This document shows, in pieces, positions 24,568 to 33,149 of a DNA stretch of 64,000 nucleotides. Position numbers and translations under genes: made by a program. Location: assembly GCA_965230485.1 (NCBI GenBank), contig CBDDLA010000001.1, forward strand, positions 2,976,001 to 3,040,000. The letters are read 5' to 3'. The stretch's first letter is position 1. Every line of letters begins with the position of its first letter. Below the pieces are notes generated by a model, which saw only the letters and a list, made by a program, of their open reading frames with translations, made no database searches and was not told the DNA's origin. This DNA is from Putridiphycobacter sp965230485 (lineage in GTDB: Bacteria; Bacteroidota; Bacteroidia; Flavobacteriales_D; Crocinitomicaceae).

Positions 24568-25440
24568 ATGAAAAAAATAATAATGACAATGGCCTTAACT
24601 GGTCTAATTTTGAGTTGTGGCTCACCAGAAAAAGATTTAGGCTACGAACCAACTGAATACGACAAAATTGCCTTAGATTTCGCTACAGAAAAAGGTTGGG
24701 AAACTGAGCGTTCGGAAAATGGTTTGCATATTTATGTTGAGGAAGAAGGCGGTACTGAAAAACCGAAAGTAAGTGATATTGTAACGATACACTATAAAGG
24801 GTATTTGATGGATGGTACTATGTTTGACGGTACACAAGATCAACCAGCTTCTTTTCCCCTTGCCAACTTAATTCGCGGATGGCAAAAGGGAATTCCCAAA
24901 TTTGGTAGAGGTGGCAAAGGTGTATTGATTATTCCGCCAGACTTGGCATACGGGAAAGATGGCGCAGGGCCAATTCCTCCAAATTCAGTGCTTTATTTTG
25001 AAATAGAGCTATTAGACTTTAAGCCGGCTGCTGCACCTGAACCAATTAAAGATTACAGCCCTGAAATAGAAGCTTATATTGAGGAAAAAGGGCTAGAAGC
25101 CAAACCAACTGGAAGTGGATTATATGTGGTAATTGAAGAACCAGGTCAAAATAATAAACCTCAGGTTTCTCAAGATGTAACAATTTTTTACAAAGGTTAT
25201 TTATTGGATGGAACTGTATTTGATAGTACAGAAGAAGAACCACGAACATTTCCGCTATCCAGACTAATAGCAGGATGGCAAGAGGGGATTCCTTATTTTG
25301 GAAAAGGTGGTAAAGGGAAACTGATTGTTCCCCCTTATTTGGGCTACGGTTCTCGCGCAAGTGGGTCAATTCCTGCTAATTCGATTTTAGTTTTTGATAT
25401 TCAATTGGTCGATTTTTCTGGAGATGTTATAGATCAGTAA
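24568..25440 (+). CDS. Lipoprotein with two FKBP-type peptidyl-prolyl isomerase domains
   Basis: A 290-residue lipoprotein with lipobox L-I-L-S-C at the N-terminus. Two tandem FKBP domains lie at about 60-152 and 195-286. Both have the V-x-I-x-Y-K-G-Y-L-x-D-G-T-x-F-D signature, a G-W-Q-x-G-I-P motif and a terminal P-x-N-S-x-L-x-F-x-I-x-L-x-D-F strand. Such proteins accelerate proline isomerisation and act as chaperones for exported proteins. The two domains probably arose by duplication. A strong rho-independent terminator follows. Confidence 0.93.
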   Translation: MKKIIMTMALTGLILSCGSPEKDLGYEPTEYDKIALDFATEKGWETERSENGLHIYVEEEGGTEKPKVSDIVTIHYKGYLMDGTMFDGTQDQPASFPLANLIRGWQKGIPKFGRGGKGVLIIPPDLAYGKDGAGPIPPNSVLYFEIELLDFKPAAAPEPIKDYSPEIEAYIEEKGLEAKPTGSGLYVVIEEPGQNNKPQVSQDVTIFYKGYLLDGTVFDSTEEEPRTFPLSRLIAGWQEGIPYFGKGGKGKLIVPPYLGYGSRASGSIPANSILVFDIQLVDFSGDVIDQ

Positions 25441-25457
25441 TCAATTTTAATTTTAAT

Positions 25458-25494
25458 AAAAATCCACTAACTCATTTTAGTTAGTGGATTTTTT
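25458..25494 (+). terminator. Rho-independent terminator after the FKBP gene
   Basis: A perfect 14-bp stem (AAAATCCACTAACT at 25459-25472 with AGTTAGTGGATTTT at 25479-25492) closes a 6-base loop CATTTT and runs into a T tract. It is the clearest terminator in the window and ends the Crp/FKBP transcript. Confidence 0.9.
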
Positions 25495-25554
25495 GTGCTC
25501 AAATATCATCCTTCAAGGCTAACAAATGTTAGTTTTTAGCGGTTGGTTTTCAAT

Positions 25555-25562
25555 TATTTTTG
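25555..25562 (+). promoter_or_regulatory. -7 box of the PLP decarboxylase gene
   Basis: TATTTTTG, an exact TAnnTTTG match, 12 bp before the ATG at 25575. A TTG at 25560 lies inside the box and cannot be the start codon, which fixes the start at 25575. Confidence 0.5.
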
Positions 25563-25574
25563 CAAAAAAAAGAT

Positions 25575-26795
25575 ATGTATTGGAAGAAATTACCTTTTAC
25601 ACAGGTGAAAAAGACTGTTTTTGAAGCGTTAGCCGATAATATTAATTACAAGGATGAGCCCATTTTAGGACTTCCAGCAACTTACTTAGATCAGGAACAG
25701 TTTTATTTTAATGCTCCGTTTTTGAAAGAGGCTGCTTTTTTATCGACATTGATTTCAAATCCAAACCATATTGGTTGTCATACTTATAGTAGAGGGGAAT
25801 CCTATTTTTCCGGAACTCAGAAGCTAGAAGTTGATTTACTAAGAATTTGCGCAGAAGAAATTTTTAGGGCGAGAGCAGGCACTTATGATGGCTATGTGGC
25901 GCCTGGCGGCACTGAAGCAAATGTTCAAGCACAGTGGATCTATCGCAATTATTTTGTAAAAGAGCATGGTGCGAAACCAAAAGAGGTAGGGTTAGTTTTT
26001 TCAAAAGATGTCCATTATTCAGCTTATAAAGGGTGTAATCTATTAAATATTAATCCCATTACAATTAATATTACTAATGATAGATCATGGGATTTGGAAG
26101 ACCTCGAAACTCAATTGATTGAGGCAAAAAAAAGTGGAATAAAGTATTTAATTGTTCATTTAACAATGGGCACTACTATGTATGGAAGCATTGATGTGCC
26201 AACTCCAATAATGGAAGTAATTAAAACACATTTCAACCATTACTTTGTGCATGTTGATGCAGCCTTTGGAGGGTTTATCTACCCTTTTACTAATCCTAAT
26301 TGCAAATTAAATTTTGAGAATCCTGATATCTCTTCTGTTACTATTGATGGCCATAAAATGCTCCAAGCTCCATATGGAACAGGTGTCTTTTTATGTCGAA
26401 AAGGTTTAATCGAGTATGCTCAAACAGAGGAAGCTAGCTATGTACAAGGTACTGATTTCACACTTTGCGGCAGCCGATCAGGAGCCAATGCCATTTCCAT
26501 GTGGATGATTTTAATGACATATGGATCGGATGGGTGGACATATCAAATGCAACGATTAATAGACAGGACTGATAGAATTTGTGAAAGACTTGATGAGCTT
26601 GATATACCATATTTTAGAAATCAATTTATGAATATTGTAGCTATGGATGCAAGACATATACCTCAGGAAGTGGCGCATAAATACCACCTAGTTGCGGATG
26701 ATTTTAAAAATCCAAAATGGTGGAAAATTGTGACCATGGCGCACGTTGAAAAATATGTGATTGATAAATTTTTGATAGATTTGCACCAATCTTAA
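25575..26795 (+). CDS. PLP-dependent group II decarboxylase-like protein
   Basis: A 406-residue fold-type I PLP protein of the glutamate/aromatic amino-acid decarboxylase group. Hallmarks are G-G-T-E-A-N near residue 112, a stacking histidine H147 in D-V-H-Y-S-A-Y-K, the pyridine-binding D228 in H-V-D-A-A-F-G-G-F, and the PLP lysine K261 in D-G-H-K-M-L-Q-A-P-Y-G-T-G. The substrate cannot be read from sequence; aspartate, glutamate or an aromatic amino acid are possible. The start at 25575 is fixed by the promoter box. queD follows after 37 bp in the same direction, possibly co-transcribed. Confidence 0.85.
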   Translation: MYWKKLPFTQVKKTVFEALADNINYKDEPILGLPATYLDQEQFYFNAPFLKEAAFLSTLISNPNHIGCHTYSRGESYFSGTQKLEVDLLRICAEEIFRARAGTYDGYVAPGGTEANVQAQWIYRNYFVKEHGAKPKEVGLVFSKDVHYSAYKGCNLLNINPITINITNDRSWDLEDLETQLIEAKKSGIKYLIVHLTMGTTMYGSIDVPTPIMEVIKTHFNHYFVHVDAAFGGFIYPFTNPNCKLNFENPDISSVTIDGHKMLQAPYGTGVFLCRKGLIEYAQTEEASYVQGTDFTLCGSRSGANAISMWMILMTYGSDGWTYQMQRLIDRTDRICERLDELDIPYFRNQFMNIVAMDARHIPQEVAHKYHLVADDFKNPKWWKIVTMAHVEKYVIDKFLIDLHQS

Positions 26796-26832
26796 TAGTG
26801 TTTAATAAGTACCCACTTTAAAAAATTATCTC

Positions 26833-27276
26833 ATGAATCTTCGTGTCACAAAAATTTTTGATTTTGAAACTGCCCATGCCCTTTGGGGTTATGATGGGAA
26901 GTGTAAAAATATTCATGGCCATTCCTATAAACTAACCGTTACAATTTCTGGTCCAGTCATCAATGATGTAAATCATGTCAAAAACGGGATGATTATCGAT
27001 TTTAGCGATCTAAAAAAGATTGTGAAAACGAATGTTGTTGAACCATTTGATCATTGCTTGTTGCTAAATGGAAATACACCTCATAAAGATTATGCAAAAG
27101 TGGAAAACGGATTTTCGAAAATCATGCTTTGCCATTACCAACCAACAGCTGAAAACATGCTAATTGATATGGTGAAGAGAATTCAACCCAATTTACCAAA
27201 GTACATCAGTTTAAAATATGCACGTTTGCAAGAAACCGATAATAGTTTTGTAGAATGGCTTGCTGAGGAGAATTAG
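26833..27276 (+). CDS. queD: 6-carboxy-5,6,7,8-tetrahydropterin synthase (QueD)/6-pyruvoyl-tetrahydropterin synthase family
   Basis: A 147-residue enzyme that converts dihydroneopterin triphosphate to 6-carboxytetrahydropterin, the first specific step in queuosine synthesis. The zinc ligands H15, H28 and H30 are in F-E-T-A-H and N-I-H-G-H-S-Y, the catalytic cysteine is C24, and later residues include D-F-S-D-L-K, F-D-H-C-L-L-L-N and P-T-A-E-N. The QueD assignment rather than a eukaryote-type PTPS is based on the cysteine spacing and is likely, not certain. It converges on the lipoprotein gene at 27281. Confidence 0.88.
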   Translation: MNLRVTKIFDFETAHALWGYDGKCKNIHGHSYKLTVTISGPVINDVNHVKNGMIIDFSDLKKIVKTNVVEPFDHCLLLNGNTPHKDYAKVENGFSKIMLCHYQPTAENMLIDMVKRIQPNLPKYISLKYARLQETDNSFVEWLAEEN

Positions 27277-27280
27277 ACTA

Positions 27281-27700
27281 TTATTTGTCTTTCTTCTTGA
27301 ATATCCCTTTAACCTTGTCTATGATTTTTTCTTTACCCTCATTTATAATTTTATCATAGCTATATTTAAGCTGCAACGTGTCCTGGTTCGTAACATTTGT
27401 TTCACTGTTACCAAGTGTCACTTTAATACAACGCTGACCTTCCTTGGCATAAGAGGAATTTTTAAATTTAGAATTTGTAGGGATAGGCATTTCAGTGCTT
27501 AGTTCAGATGAAATAATTACATCTCCTGTTTCTGTTAATCCGAAACCAGTGACCTCACCAATAGTTTGCTCATCAATCATGATGAAATCACCTATTTCAA
27601 GGCCTTTTGCTTCATTGGTTTTAAAATATAATATTGTCGTTTTTTGGCAGCTCACCAGAAGTATAAAACTAAACCCAAGTAAAAATATTTTAGCAGACAT
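27281..27700 (-). CDS. Lipoprotein with MCE/MlaD-like domain
   Basis: A 139-residue lipoprotein with lipobox L-V-S-C (Cys18). Residues 22-55 (T-T-I-L-Y-F-K-T-N-E-A-K-G-L-E-I-G-D-F-I followed by an I-G-E-V turn) match the start of an MCE/MlaD domain, which in other bacteria binds and shuttles lipids between membranes. The C-terminal 35 residues are a lysine-rich charged helix. Unlike usual MlaD proteins it has a lipid anchor instead of an inner-membrane helix, and no Mla transporter genes are adjacent. The lipid-transfer role is inference. A good -7 box lies upstream. Confidence 0.7.
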   Translation of the reverse strand: MSAKIFLLGFSFILLVSCQKTTILYFKTNEAKGLEIGDFIMIDEQTIGEVTGFGLTETGDVIISSELSTEMPIPTNSKFKNSSYAKEGQRCIKVTLGNSETNVTNQDTLQLKYSYDKIINEGKEKIIDKVKGIFKKKDK

Positions 27701-27717
27701 AATCTCTATTTTTACTT

Positions 27718-27725
27718 CAAAAGTA
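27718..27725 (-). promoter_or_regulatory. -7 promoter box of the MCE-like lipoprotein gene
   Basis: On the minus strand it reads TACTTTTG, an exact TAnnTTTG match 17 bp before the start codon at 27700. Confidence 0.45.
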
Positions 27726-27764
27726 AATATTATTTCAATACCTTAGTTTCAATTTCAATTCTGG

Positions 27765-30700
27765 ATGCAAGCTCAGGTATACCCATTAAAAATATATAAT
27801 GCTTCTGCTGGCAGTGGTAAAACATATACACTGGTTAAAGAATACTTGAAAATCGTATTACGTACAGATGATCCGTTAAAATACCGCTCTGTTTTAGCCA
27901 TGACCTTTACTAATAAAGCAGCTAATGAAATGAAAGAACGTATTGTTGAAACTTTAATGGATTTGGCAAAAGAACCTCATCTTAAATCACAAAAACAAAA
28001 AACAATTTTATTCGAAAAATCAAATGAACTAGAATTACCTCCTAAATTAATTGAGTCTAGGGCTAACGCAGTGCTTAATAAAATTCTACATAATTATAGC
28101 AGTTTTTCGGTGATGACACTCGATAAATTTACCCACAAAGTGGTTCGGACTTTTTCAAAGGATTTAGGCATTTCTGTAGATTTTAATATTGAAATGGACA
28201 TTGAAGGTTTTCGTAAAACCATTACAGATCAGCTTATGGATCAGATTGGCAGAAATGAAAAACTGACTAGATTAATGATGAGGTATGCTAATGAAAATCT
28301 TGCAGATGAAAAAACTTGGAATGTCAATCGGCAAATTTTTGATTTTACTAAACTCCTATTTAAGGAAGATGCCATTGAAGCCGTTTCATTATTAGCTGAT
28401 CTTAAGGACGAAGATTTTATTGATATTACAAAAGACTTAAAGAAAGAGAACTTAAAGATCATTACAAATATAGAAAATACGGCTCAGGAAGCATATAATT
28501 TATTGAAATCAAAGGGATTTACCAACGAAGATTTTCGTAATAAAGGGAATGGGATATTGGCTTACTTTGAAAAAATTATAAATCGGAAATATGATACTTC
28601 TACTAAAACCTTAGAAAAATATTATGATGAAGATGACTGGGCACAAAAATCAAGTCTGAATAAAGCAACAATTGATTCAATTTCTGATTTAATCAGTCAG
28701 TACTTTAATCAATTATTAAACCTAATTAAAGGTGAACTGCCACGACACAAATTAAATAAGAGCATTTTAAAAAACATTAATAACCTCGCCCTTTTAAAAT
28801 ATTTATTAGAATTGATTGATAAAGTAAAAGAAGATGAAAATGTTTTACTTATTTCTGATTTCTATAAAGAAATTGCTGATATCATTGCAAAAGAGCGGGT
28901 GCCTTTTATATACGAAAGATTAGGAGTGCGTTATCAACATTTTTTACTAGATGAATTTCAGGATACAAGTGAATTACAATGGATTAATTTGATCCCTTTA
29001 GTGCATAATTCTTTAGCTCAACAGCACGAAAACTTAATTGTTGGAGATGGAAAACAAGCGATTTATCGCTGGAGAAATGGAGAGGTGGAGCAATTTACAA
29101 AATTGCCTAATCAGATTCATAATCCTGGAAATATTCCTTCATTAAAAGATGCGGAGTCTATTTTTAAGCAAATGGGGGAAAAAGTTACATTAGAACATAA
29201 TTTTCGTTCTGCTGCTGAGATCGTTAATTTCAATAATCATTTTTTCGGAGAATTATCAGGTAAATTAAACGACAATCTAGACTATATCTATCAGAAACAT
29301 CAACAAAAGGTAACTAAAAAGTTCAGAGGTTTTGTTAAAGGTTTTCTTAGAAAAGATTTAGAAGAGGAAGAACAATTAGATTTTGTACTTGATTCGGTAA
29401 AAAAAGCAATATCTAGCGGTTTTCGTCTAAGAGACATATGTATTATTGTTAGAACTAACAATAAAGGAGCTATAGTTGCAAAAGCATTAACAGAACAAAA
29501 ATATAAAGTCATTTCGCCTGACAGTTTATTTATTAGTAAAGATAAAACGGTTCAGTTCTTATATTATTTAATGTTGGGATTAAGTAATGAAAATGATACA
29601 AATGCCAGAATTAAGGCCATTGAGCATTACGCAATTTTAAAAGGGAATCAGCCATCAGATCTGATTATTAAGGAACATCATGAAATTTCTGGTAATCCGT
29701 TAGCAGCGTATTTTAAAAAATTAAACATAGTGCTTAACCCTTTATCGGAATTTCATAATCTCTATGATTACGTAGAACATTTGATTGAGATGTTTGCTTT
29801 TGACGCAACTCGTAATCCATATCTTCAGTTTTTCCTAGAGTCAGTTCATCTGTTTGAGCTAAGTAAATCTACAAACATGAGAGATTTTTTAGAATGGTTC
29901 AAAGATAAAGGGAGTAAAAAATCAATCATTAGCCCTGAAGGCGCAAATGCGATTAAAGTGATGACAATTCATAAATCTAAAGGATTACAATTTCCAGTTG
30001 TGATTTGTCCGTTTTTTGATTGGGAGCTACGCTTACAGGACGAGATAGCCTGGATTAAACAAACCGATCAACCATTACCGGCCTTTTTTGTAAACATGAA
30101 TAAAGATTTGGTAGATTCACCATTAGCTTCCGTTTTCCTAAAAGAGCAAGCAAAATATGACCTAGATAACTTTAATCTATTATATGTTGCTTTTACACGA
30201 CCAGAAGTAGCACTTTTTATTTCAGGTTCTAGTAATAAAGGTATCGCCAGGGCATTTATTGATCCAATTTTGAAAAAATCTAACGAAATTGATAGCGTTC
30301 AGGAGGGCATTTATACGGTTGGTAATTTAGAATTAAACTCAGCATTAGATAACGAAACTTTGAGTGATAATGTTACTATTCAATTCTTAAAACAAAAGAT
30401 GAATAAGCCAGAGTTGAGTTATAAAAGTGCAATTGATTGGGATATAGATGAATTAGATCAAAAGCGTCATTTTGGGACACTTATTCACTATGTTTTGTCC
30501 AAAATTGAACGCTTTGAAGACGTAACTGAAACACTAAATAAACTGAAAATTAAACAAGGTTTAACAGTTTCTGAGGTAAGTCAAGTTTTAGATTATATTA
30601 ATGAACTATTTAAAAATGAACGTTTCGCAAATTATTTTGTAGTGGAAAGCTTTAATGAAAAAGAAATAATTTCTAATAAGGGTATAAAACTAATTCCAGA

Positions 30701-30884
30701 CAAAATTTTAAAAATGAAAAATTGTTTTAAAGTCGTAGATTTTAAAACGGGTCAACCCTCACCAAGTCATCAAAAACAAGTTGAAACCTATATAAAAGTA
30801 CTTAAGGATATGAATTACAATAATGTAATTGGTGAGATTTGCTATACTGAAAAATTAGAATTTATTGAGGTTAAAACCCCCTAA
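27765..30884 (+). CDS. RecB/AddA-like UvrD-type helicase with C-terminal nuclease
   Basis: A 1039-residue superfamily 1 helicase-nuclease. Walker A is A-S-A-G-S-G-K-T at 13-20. Walker B L-L-D-E-F-Q-D-T-S-E-L-Q-W is near 394, G-D-G-K-Q-A-I-Y-R-W-R near 425, and T-I-H-K-S-K-G-L-Q-F-P-V-V near 734. The C-terminal region carries a RecB-type nuclease core: H in H-F-G-T-L-I-H, then V-V-D-F-K-T-G near 993 and Q-V-E-T-Y. It should process double-strand breaks for RecA like AddA. An AddB partner is not in the window. The start ATG 27765 places Walker A at the expected position. The stop overlaps the convergent 30881 gene by 4 bp. Confidence 0.9.
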   Translation: MQAQVYPLKIYNASAGSGKTYTLVKEYLKIVLRTDDPLKYRSVLAMTFTNKAANEMKERIVETLMDLAKEPHLKSQKQKTILFEKSNELELPPKLIESRANAVLNKILHNYSSFSVMTLDKFTHKVVRTFSKDLGISVDFNIEMDIEGFRKTITDQLMDQIGRNEKLTRLMMRYANENLADEKTWNVNRQIFDFTKLLFKEDAIEAVSLLADLKDEDFIDITKDLKKENLKIITNIENTAQEAYNLLKSKGFTNEDFRNKGNGILAYFEKIINRKYDTSTKTLEKYYDEDDWAQKSSLNKATIDSISDLISQYFNQLLNLIKGELPRHKLNKSILKNINNLALLKYLLELIDKVKEDENVLLISDFYKEIADIIAKERVPFIYERLGVRYQHFLLDEFQDTSELQWINLIPLVHNSLAQQHENLIVGDGKQAIYRWRNGEVEQFTKLPNQIHNPGNIPSLKDAESIFKQMGEKVTLEHNFRSAAEIVNFNNHFFGELSGKLNDNLDYIYQKHQQKVTKKFRGFVKGFLRKDLEEEEQLDFVLDSVKKAISSGFRLRDICIIVRTNNKGAIVAKALTEQKYKVISPDSLFISKDKTVQFLYYLMLGLSNENDTNARIKAIEHYAILKGNQPSDLIIKEHHEISGNPLAAYFKKLNIVLNPLSEFHNLYDYVEHLIEMFAFDATRNPYLQFFLESVHLFELSKSTNMRDFLEWFKDKGSKKSIISPEGANAIKVMTIHKSKGLQFPVVICPFFDWELRLQDEIAWIKQTDQPLPAFFVNMNKDLVDSPLASVFLKEQAKYDLDNFNLLYVAFTRPEVALFISGSSNKGIARAFIDPILKKSNEIDSVQEGIYTVGNLELNSALDNETLSDNVTIQFLKQKMNKPELSYKSAIDWDIDELDQKRHFGTLIHYVLSKIERFEDVTETLNKLKIKQGLTVSEVSQVLDYINELFKNERFANYFVVESFNEKEIISNKGIKLIPDKILKMKNCFKVVDFKTGQPSPSHQKQVETYIKVLKDMNYNNVIGEICYTEKLEFIEVKTP

Positions 30885-31072
30885 TCTATTTCTTCGTAAT
30901 CATCATATTTATTATTTTTCTTATTACTCCTTGACATCAGATCCCATAGATAGCCAATAACAATCGCCATAATAAGTAAAGGTAATAAAAGCCTAACTAC
31001 TCTATAGAAAAACCAAAACGCCAATAAAATGGCAAAAACTGTTAATATTTTAAATCCTAGCCCTGGTCTCAT
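30881..31072 (-). CDS. Small membrane protein, hypothetical
   Basis: A 63-residue protein with one or two hydrophobic stretches (about 7-22 and 28-45) and a highly charged tail ending in D-D-Y-E-E-I-D. I do not recognise the family. It follows the PorE-like gene by 2 bp on the same strand, and its 3' end overlaps the RecB-like gene by 4 bp, which favours a real gene tied to the envelope operon. Function unknown. Confidence 0.65.
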   Translation of the reverse strand: MRPGLGFKILTVFAILLAFWFFYRVVRLLLPLLIMAIVIGYLWDLMSRSNKKNNKYDDYEEID

Positions 31073-31074
31073 AC

Positions 31075-33144
31075 CTAATTCCCAATAATCTTAAATTCTG
31101 TTCTTCTATTATCCTGTCTCCCTTGCTCTGTTTTGTTAGACGCAATTGGTTTGTCAGATCCGTAGCCTTTTGCTTCCAACCTCGATTTTAGAATACCCTT
31201 TCCTACTAAATAATTAACAACTGCTTCTGCGCGAGCTTGAGATAGCTTATTATTTAAATTGATAGAACCAGTATTATCTGTGTGACCAGAAATTTCAACT
31301 CTTAAAGTAGGCACATCAAACATTAATTTAATCAATCGATCTAATTCAGCATTAGACTCTTGCCTGAGCGTCGACTTACCAGTATCAAAGAAAATATTCT
31401 TCAAAGTAACAGTATTTCCAACTTTTACATTTTTTAGTTCAATGGTTTTATTGACCAAATTATAAGAACCTCCGGTTAAAATGTCAAAGTTTTCGGAATG
31501 AAACATATAGCCTTCGGCCTTAACAGCAATACCATAATTTTTTCCAGAAGTTAATGAAATCAGGAATTTTCCTGTAGCACTATTGGTTGTAAACGTTTCA
31601 ATTACTTTTCCAGTTGAATTATCCGTTATTTCGATTATGGCCTCTACTGGTTTTTTAGATAAATCATCAATCGTTTTTCCTTTAAACACAGTAAGATTGA
31701 TTGATTCTGAAACTTGTACAGCACTTTCTAGCTGCGGATCGTTAATTGGTTGCGTAATTGATGCCAGAAGAAAATCTTCTACACTCAATGAAGGTGTTTT
31801 TTCTTCTCCCCAAAATGTTACTCTATATAGGTCATTGCCACCCTTTCCACCTGCTCGATTACTTGTGATATAAGCATATTTTCCGTTAGCTGAAGATGAG
31901 AAAAATAAATCATCATACGGAGAATTAATAGGGTATCCCATATTGACAGGCTTGCCCCATTCGCCACTAGAATAGGTGCATTTAAAAATGTCGTAGCCAC
32001 CCATAGAGTTATGACCTTCAGAAGCGAAGTACATGGTTTTTCCATCTGGATGCAAATAAATTGGACCCTCATTAAACGGTGAACTTGAATTCATTACTTT
32101 ATTTGGTGTACCATACTTTCTTTGCACCCTATTCATTACACCAGAAATATATATGTCGTAGCCGTTAGAACCTGTAGCAGTGGCTTTCGTATAATAAATA
32201 TAAACGTCCCCTTCACTATAAGAAGCATATTTATCATCACTTTTTAAATTAATATTTCTAGAAATTCCAATTGGCTCCGACCAAATATCACCTTTTAAAA
32301 AAGTTTCGTAGATATCATAATCACCATTATCATTTCTTTTACTAATAAGCATTTTTGTGCCATTGTATGAAAAACAATTGGAGATTTCATCAACATCAGA
32401 ATTAATTCCCCCTTTAGCGACCTTAGGAGTGGTCCACTTACCATTTTCAAAAGAGCAGGTATAAATTTCATTGTCATATACATCTAAATCATTTGGTTGG
32501 TGAGAATTTGGACGATTTGATGTGAAAACTAGCTCTTCGCCATCCATGGTAATGGATGGTGCAAAATCATTGTATTCCGTATTTAATTCATCAATATTGT
32601 CAATCCATACCCTACGCGGGCTTGCAGAAATTTCTTGACCATTTTCGCATTCTTTTTTGCGTTGTTTGACAAATTTTGCAAAGTCATCTGCTTTTTTGTA
32701 GTTTTCTTCGAATCGAGTATAGAATTTTATGGCATCCGGATAATTCTCTTCTAAATGATGGACTAGCCCCATGTAATAATCTAAAAACGGATCCGTCAAA
32801 GGATTTAGTTTATATGCTTTTTTAAGATATGATATGCTTTTTTCTTTATAAGTACTATGCATATAACAAACGCCCATTTTAAAGTTAAGTTCAGCGCTGT
32901 TAGGATTGAAATCGTAAGCTTTTTGAAAATGCTCAAGCGCTTTTAGAAATGATTGCTCAGGATTCTTAATTGCAAAAACAGCTAATTGACCCTCTTCAAA
33001 AAAATGATTTCCAGCATCTAATTCAAATTTTGCTGCTTTTAAACCATCTTTATTGTCCTTAAAATTACTTGACTTAAACTCAATGTCTTGCCCAAAAGAT
33101 GTATAGGCTAAAAATATGACTATGATTGATAATAGAAATTTCAT
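31075..33144 (-). CDS. OmpA-family protein with TPR, PD40 propeller and CRD domains (PorE-like)
   Basis: A 689-residue envelope protein from ATG 33144 (an upstream in-frame ATG at 33162 would overlap the preceding gene and disrupt the signal peptide). Domains in order: signal peptide (M-K-F-L-L-S-I ending F-G-Q), TPR-type helices (about 25-165), WD40/PD40 beta-propeller repeats (about 190-440), a carboxypeptidase-regulatory-like domain (about 490-570) and a C-terminal OmpA peptidoglycan-binding domain (G-H-T-D-N-T-G). This is the order of PorE, which anchors the T9SS to peptidoglycan. Paralogues with the same layout are common in Bacteroidota, so the exact orthology is not settled. It follows the TPR gene with a small overlap. 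Confidence 0.85.
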   Translation of the reverse strand: MKFLLSIIVIFLAYTSFGQDIEFKSSNFKDNKDGLKAAKFELDAGNHFFEEGQLAVFAIKNPEQSFLKALEHFQKAYDFNPNSAELNFKMGVCYMHSTYKEKSISYLKKAYKLNPLTDPFLDYYMGLVHHLEENYPDAIKFYTRFEENYKKADDFAKFVKQRKKECENGQEISASPRRVWIDNIDELNTEYNDFAPSITMDGEELVFTSNRPNSHQPNDLDVYDNEIYTCSFENGKWTTPKVAKGGINSDVDEISNCFSYNGTKMLISKRNDNGDYDIYETFLKGDIWSEPIGISRNINLKSDDKYASYSEGDVYIYYTKATATGSNGYDIYISGVMNRVQRKYGTPNKVMNSSSPFNEGPIYLHPDGKTMYFASEGHNSMGGYDIFKCTYSSGEWGKPVNMGYPINSPYDDLFFSSSANGKYAYITSNRAGGKGGNDLYRVTFWGEEKTPSLSVEDFLLASITQPINDPQLESAVQVSESINLTVFKGKTIDDLSKKPVEAIIEITDNSTGKVIETFTTNSATGKFLISLTSGKNYGIAVKAEGYMFHSENFDILTGGSYNLVNKTIELKNVKVGNTVTLKNIFFDTGKSTLRQESNAELDRLIKLMFDVPTLRVEISGHTDNTGSINLNNKLSQARAEAVVNYLVGKGILKSRLEAKGYGSDKPIASNKTEQGRQDNRRTEFKIIGN

Positions 33145-33149
33145 ATTAA

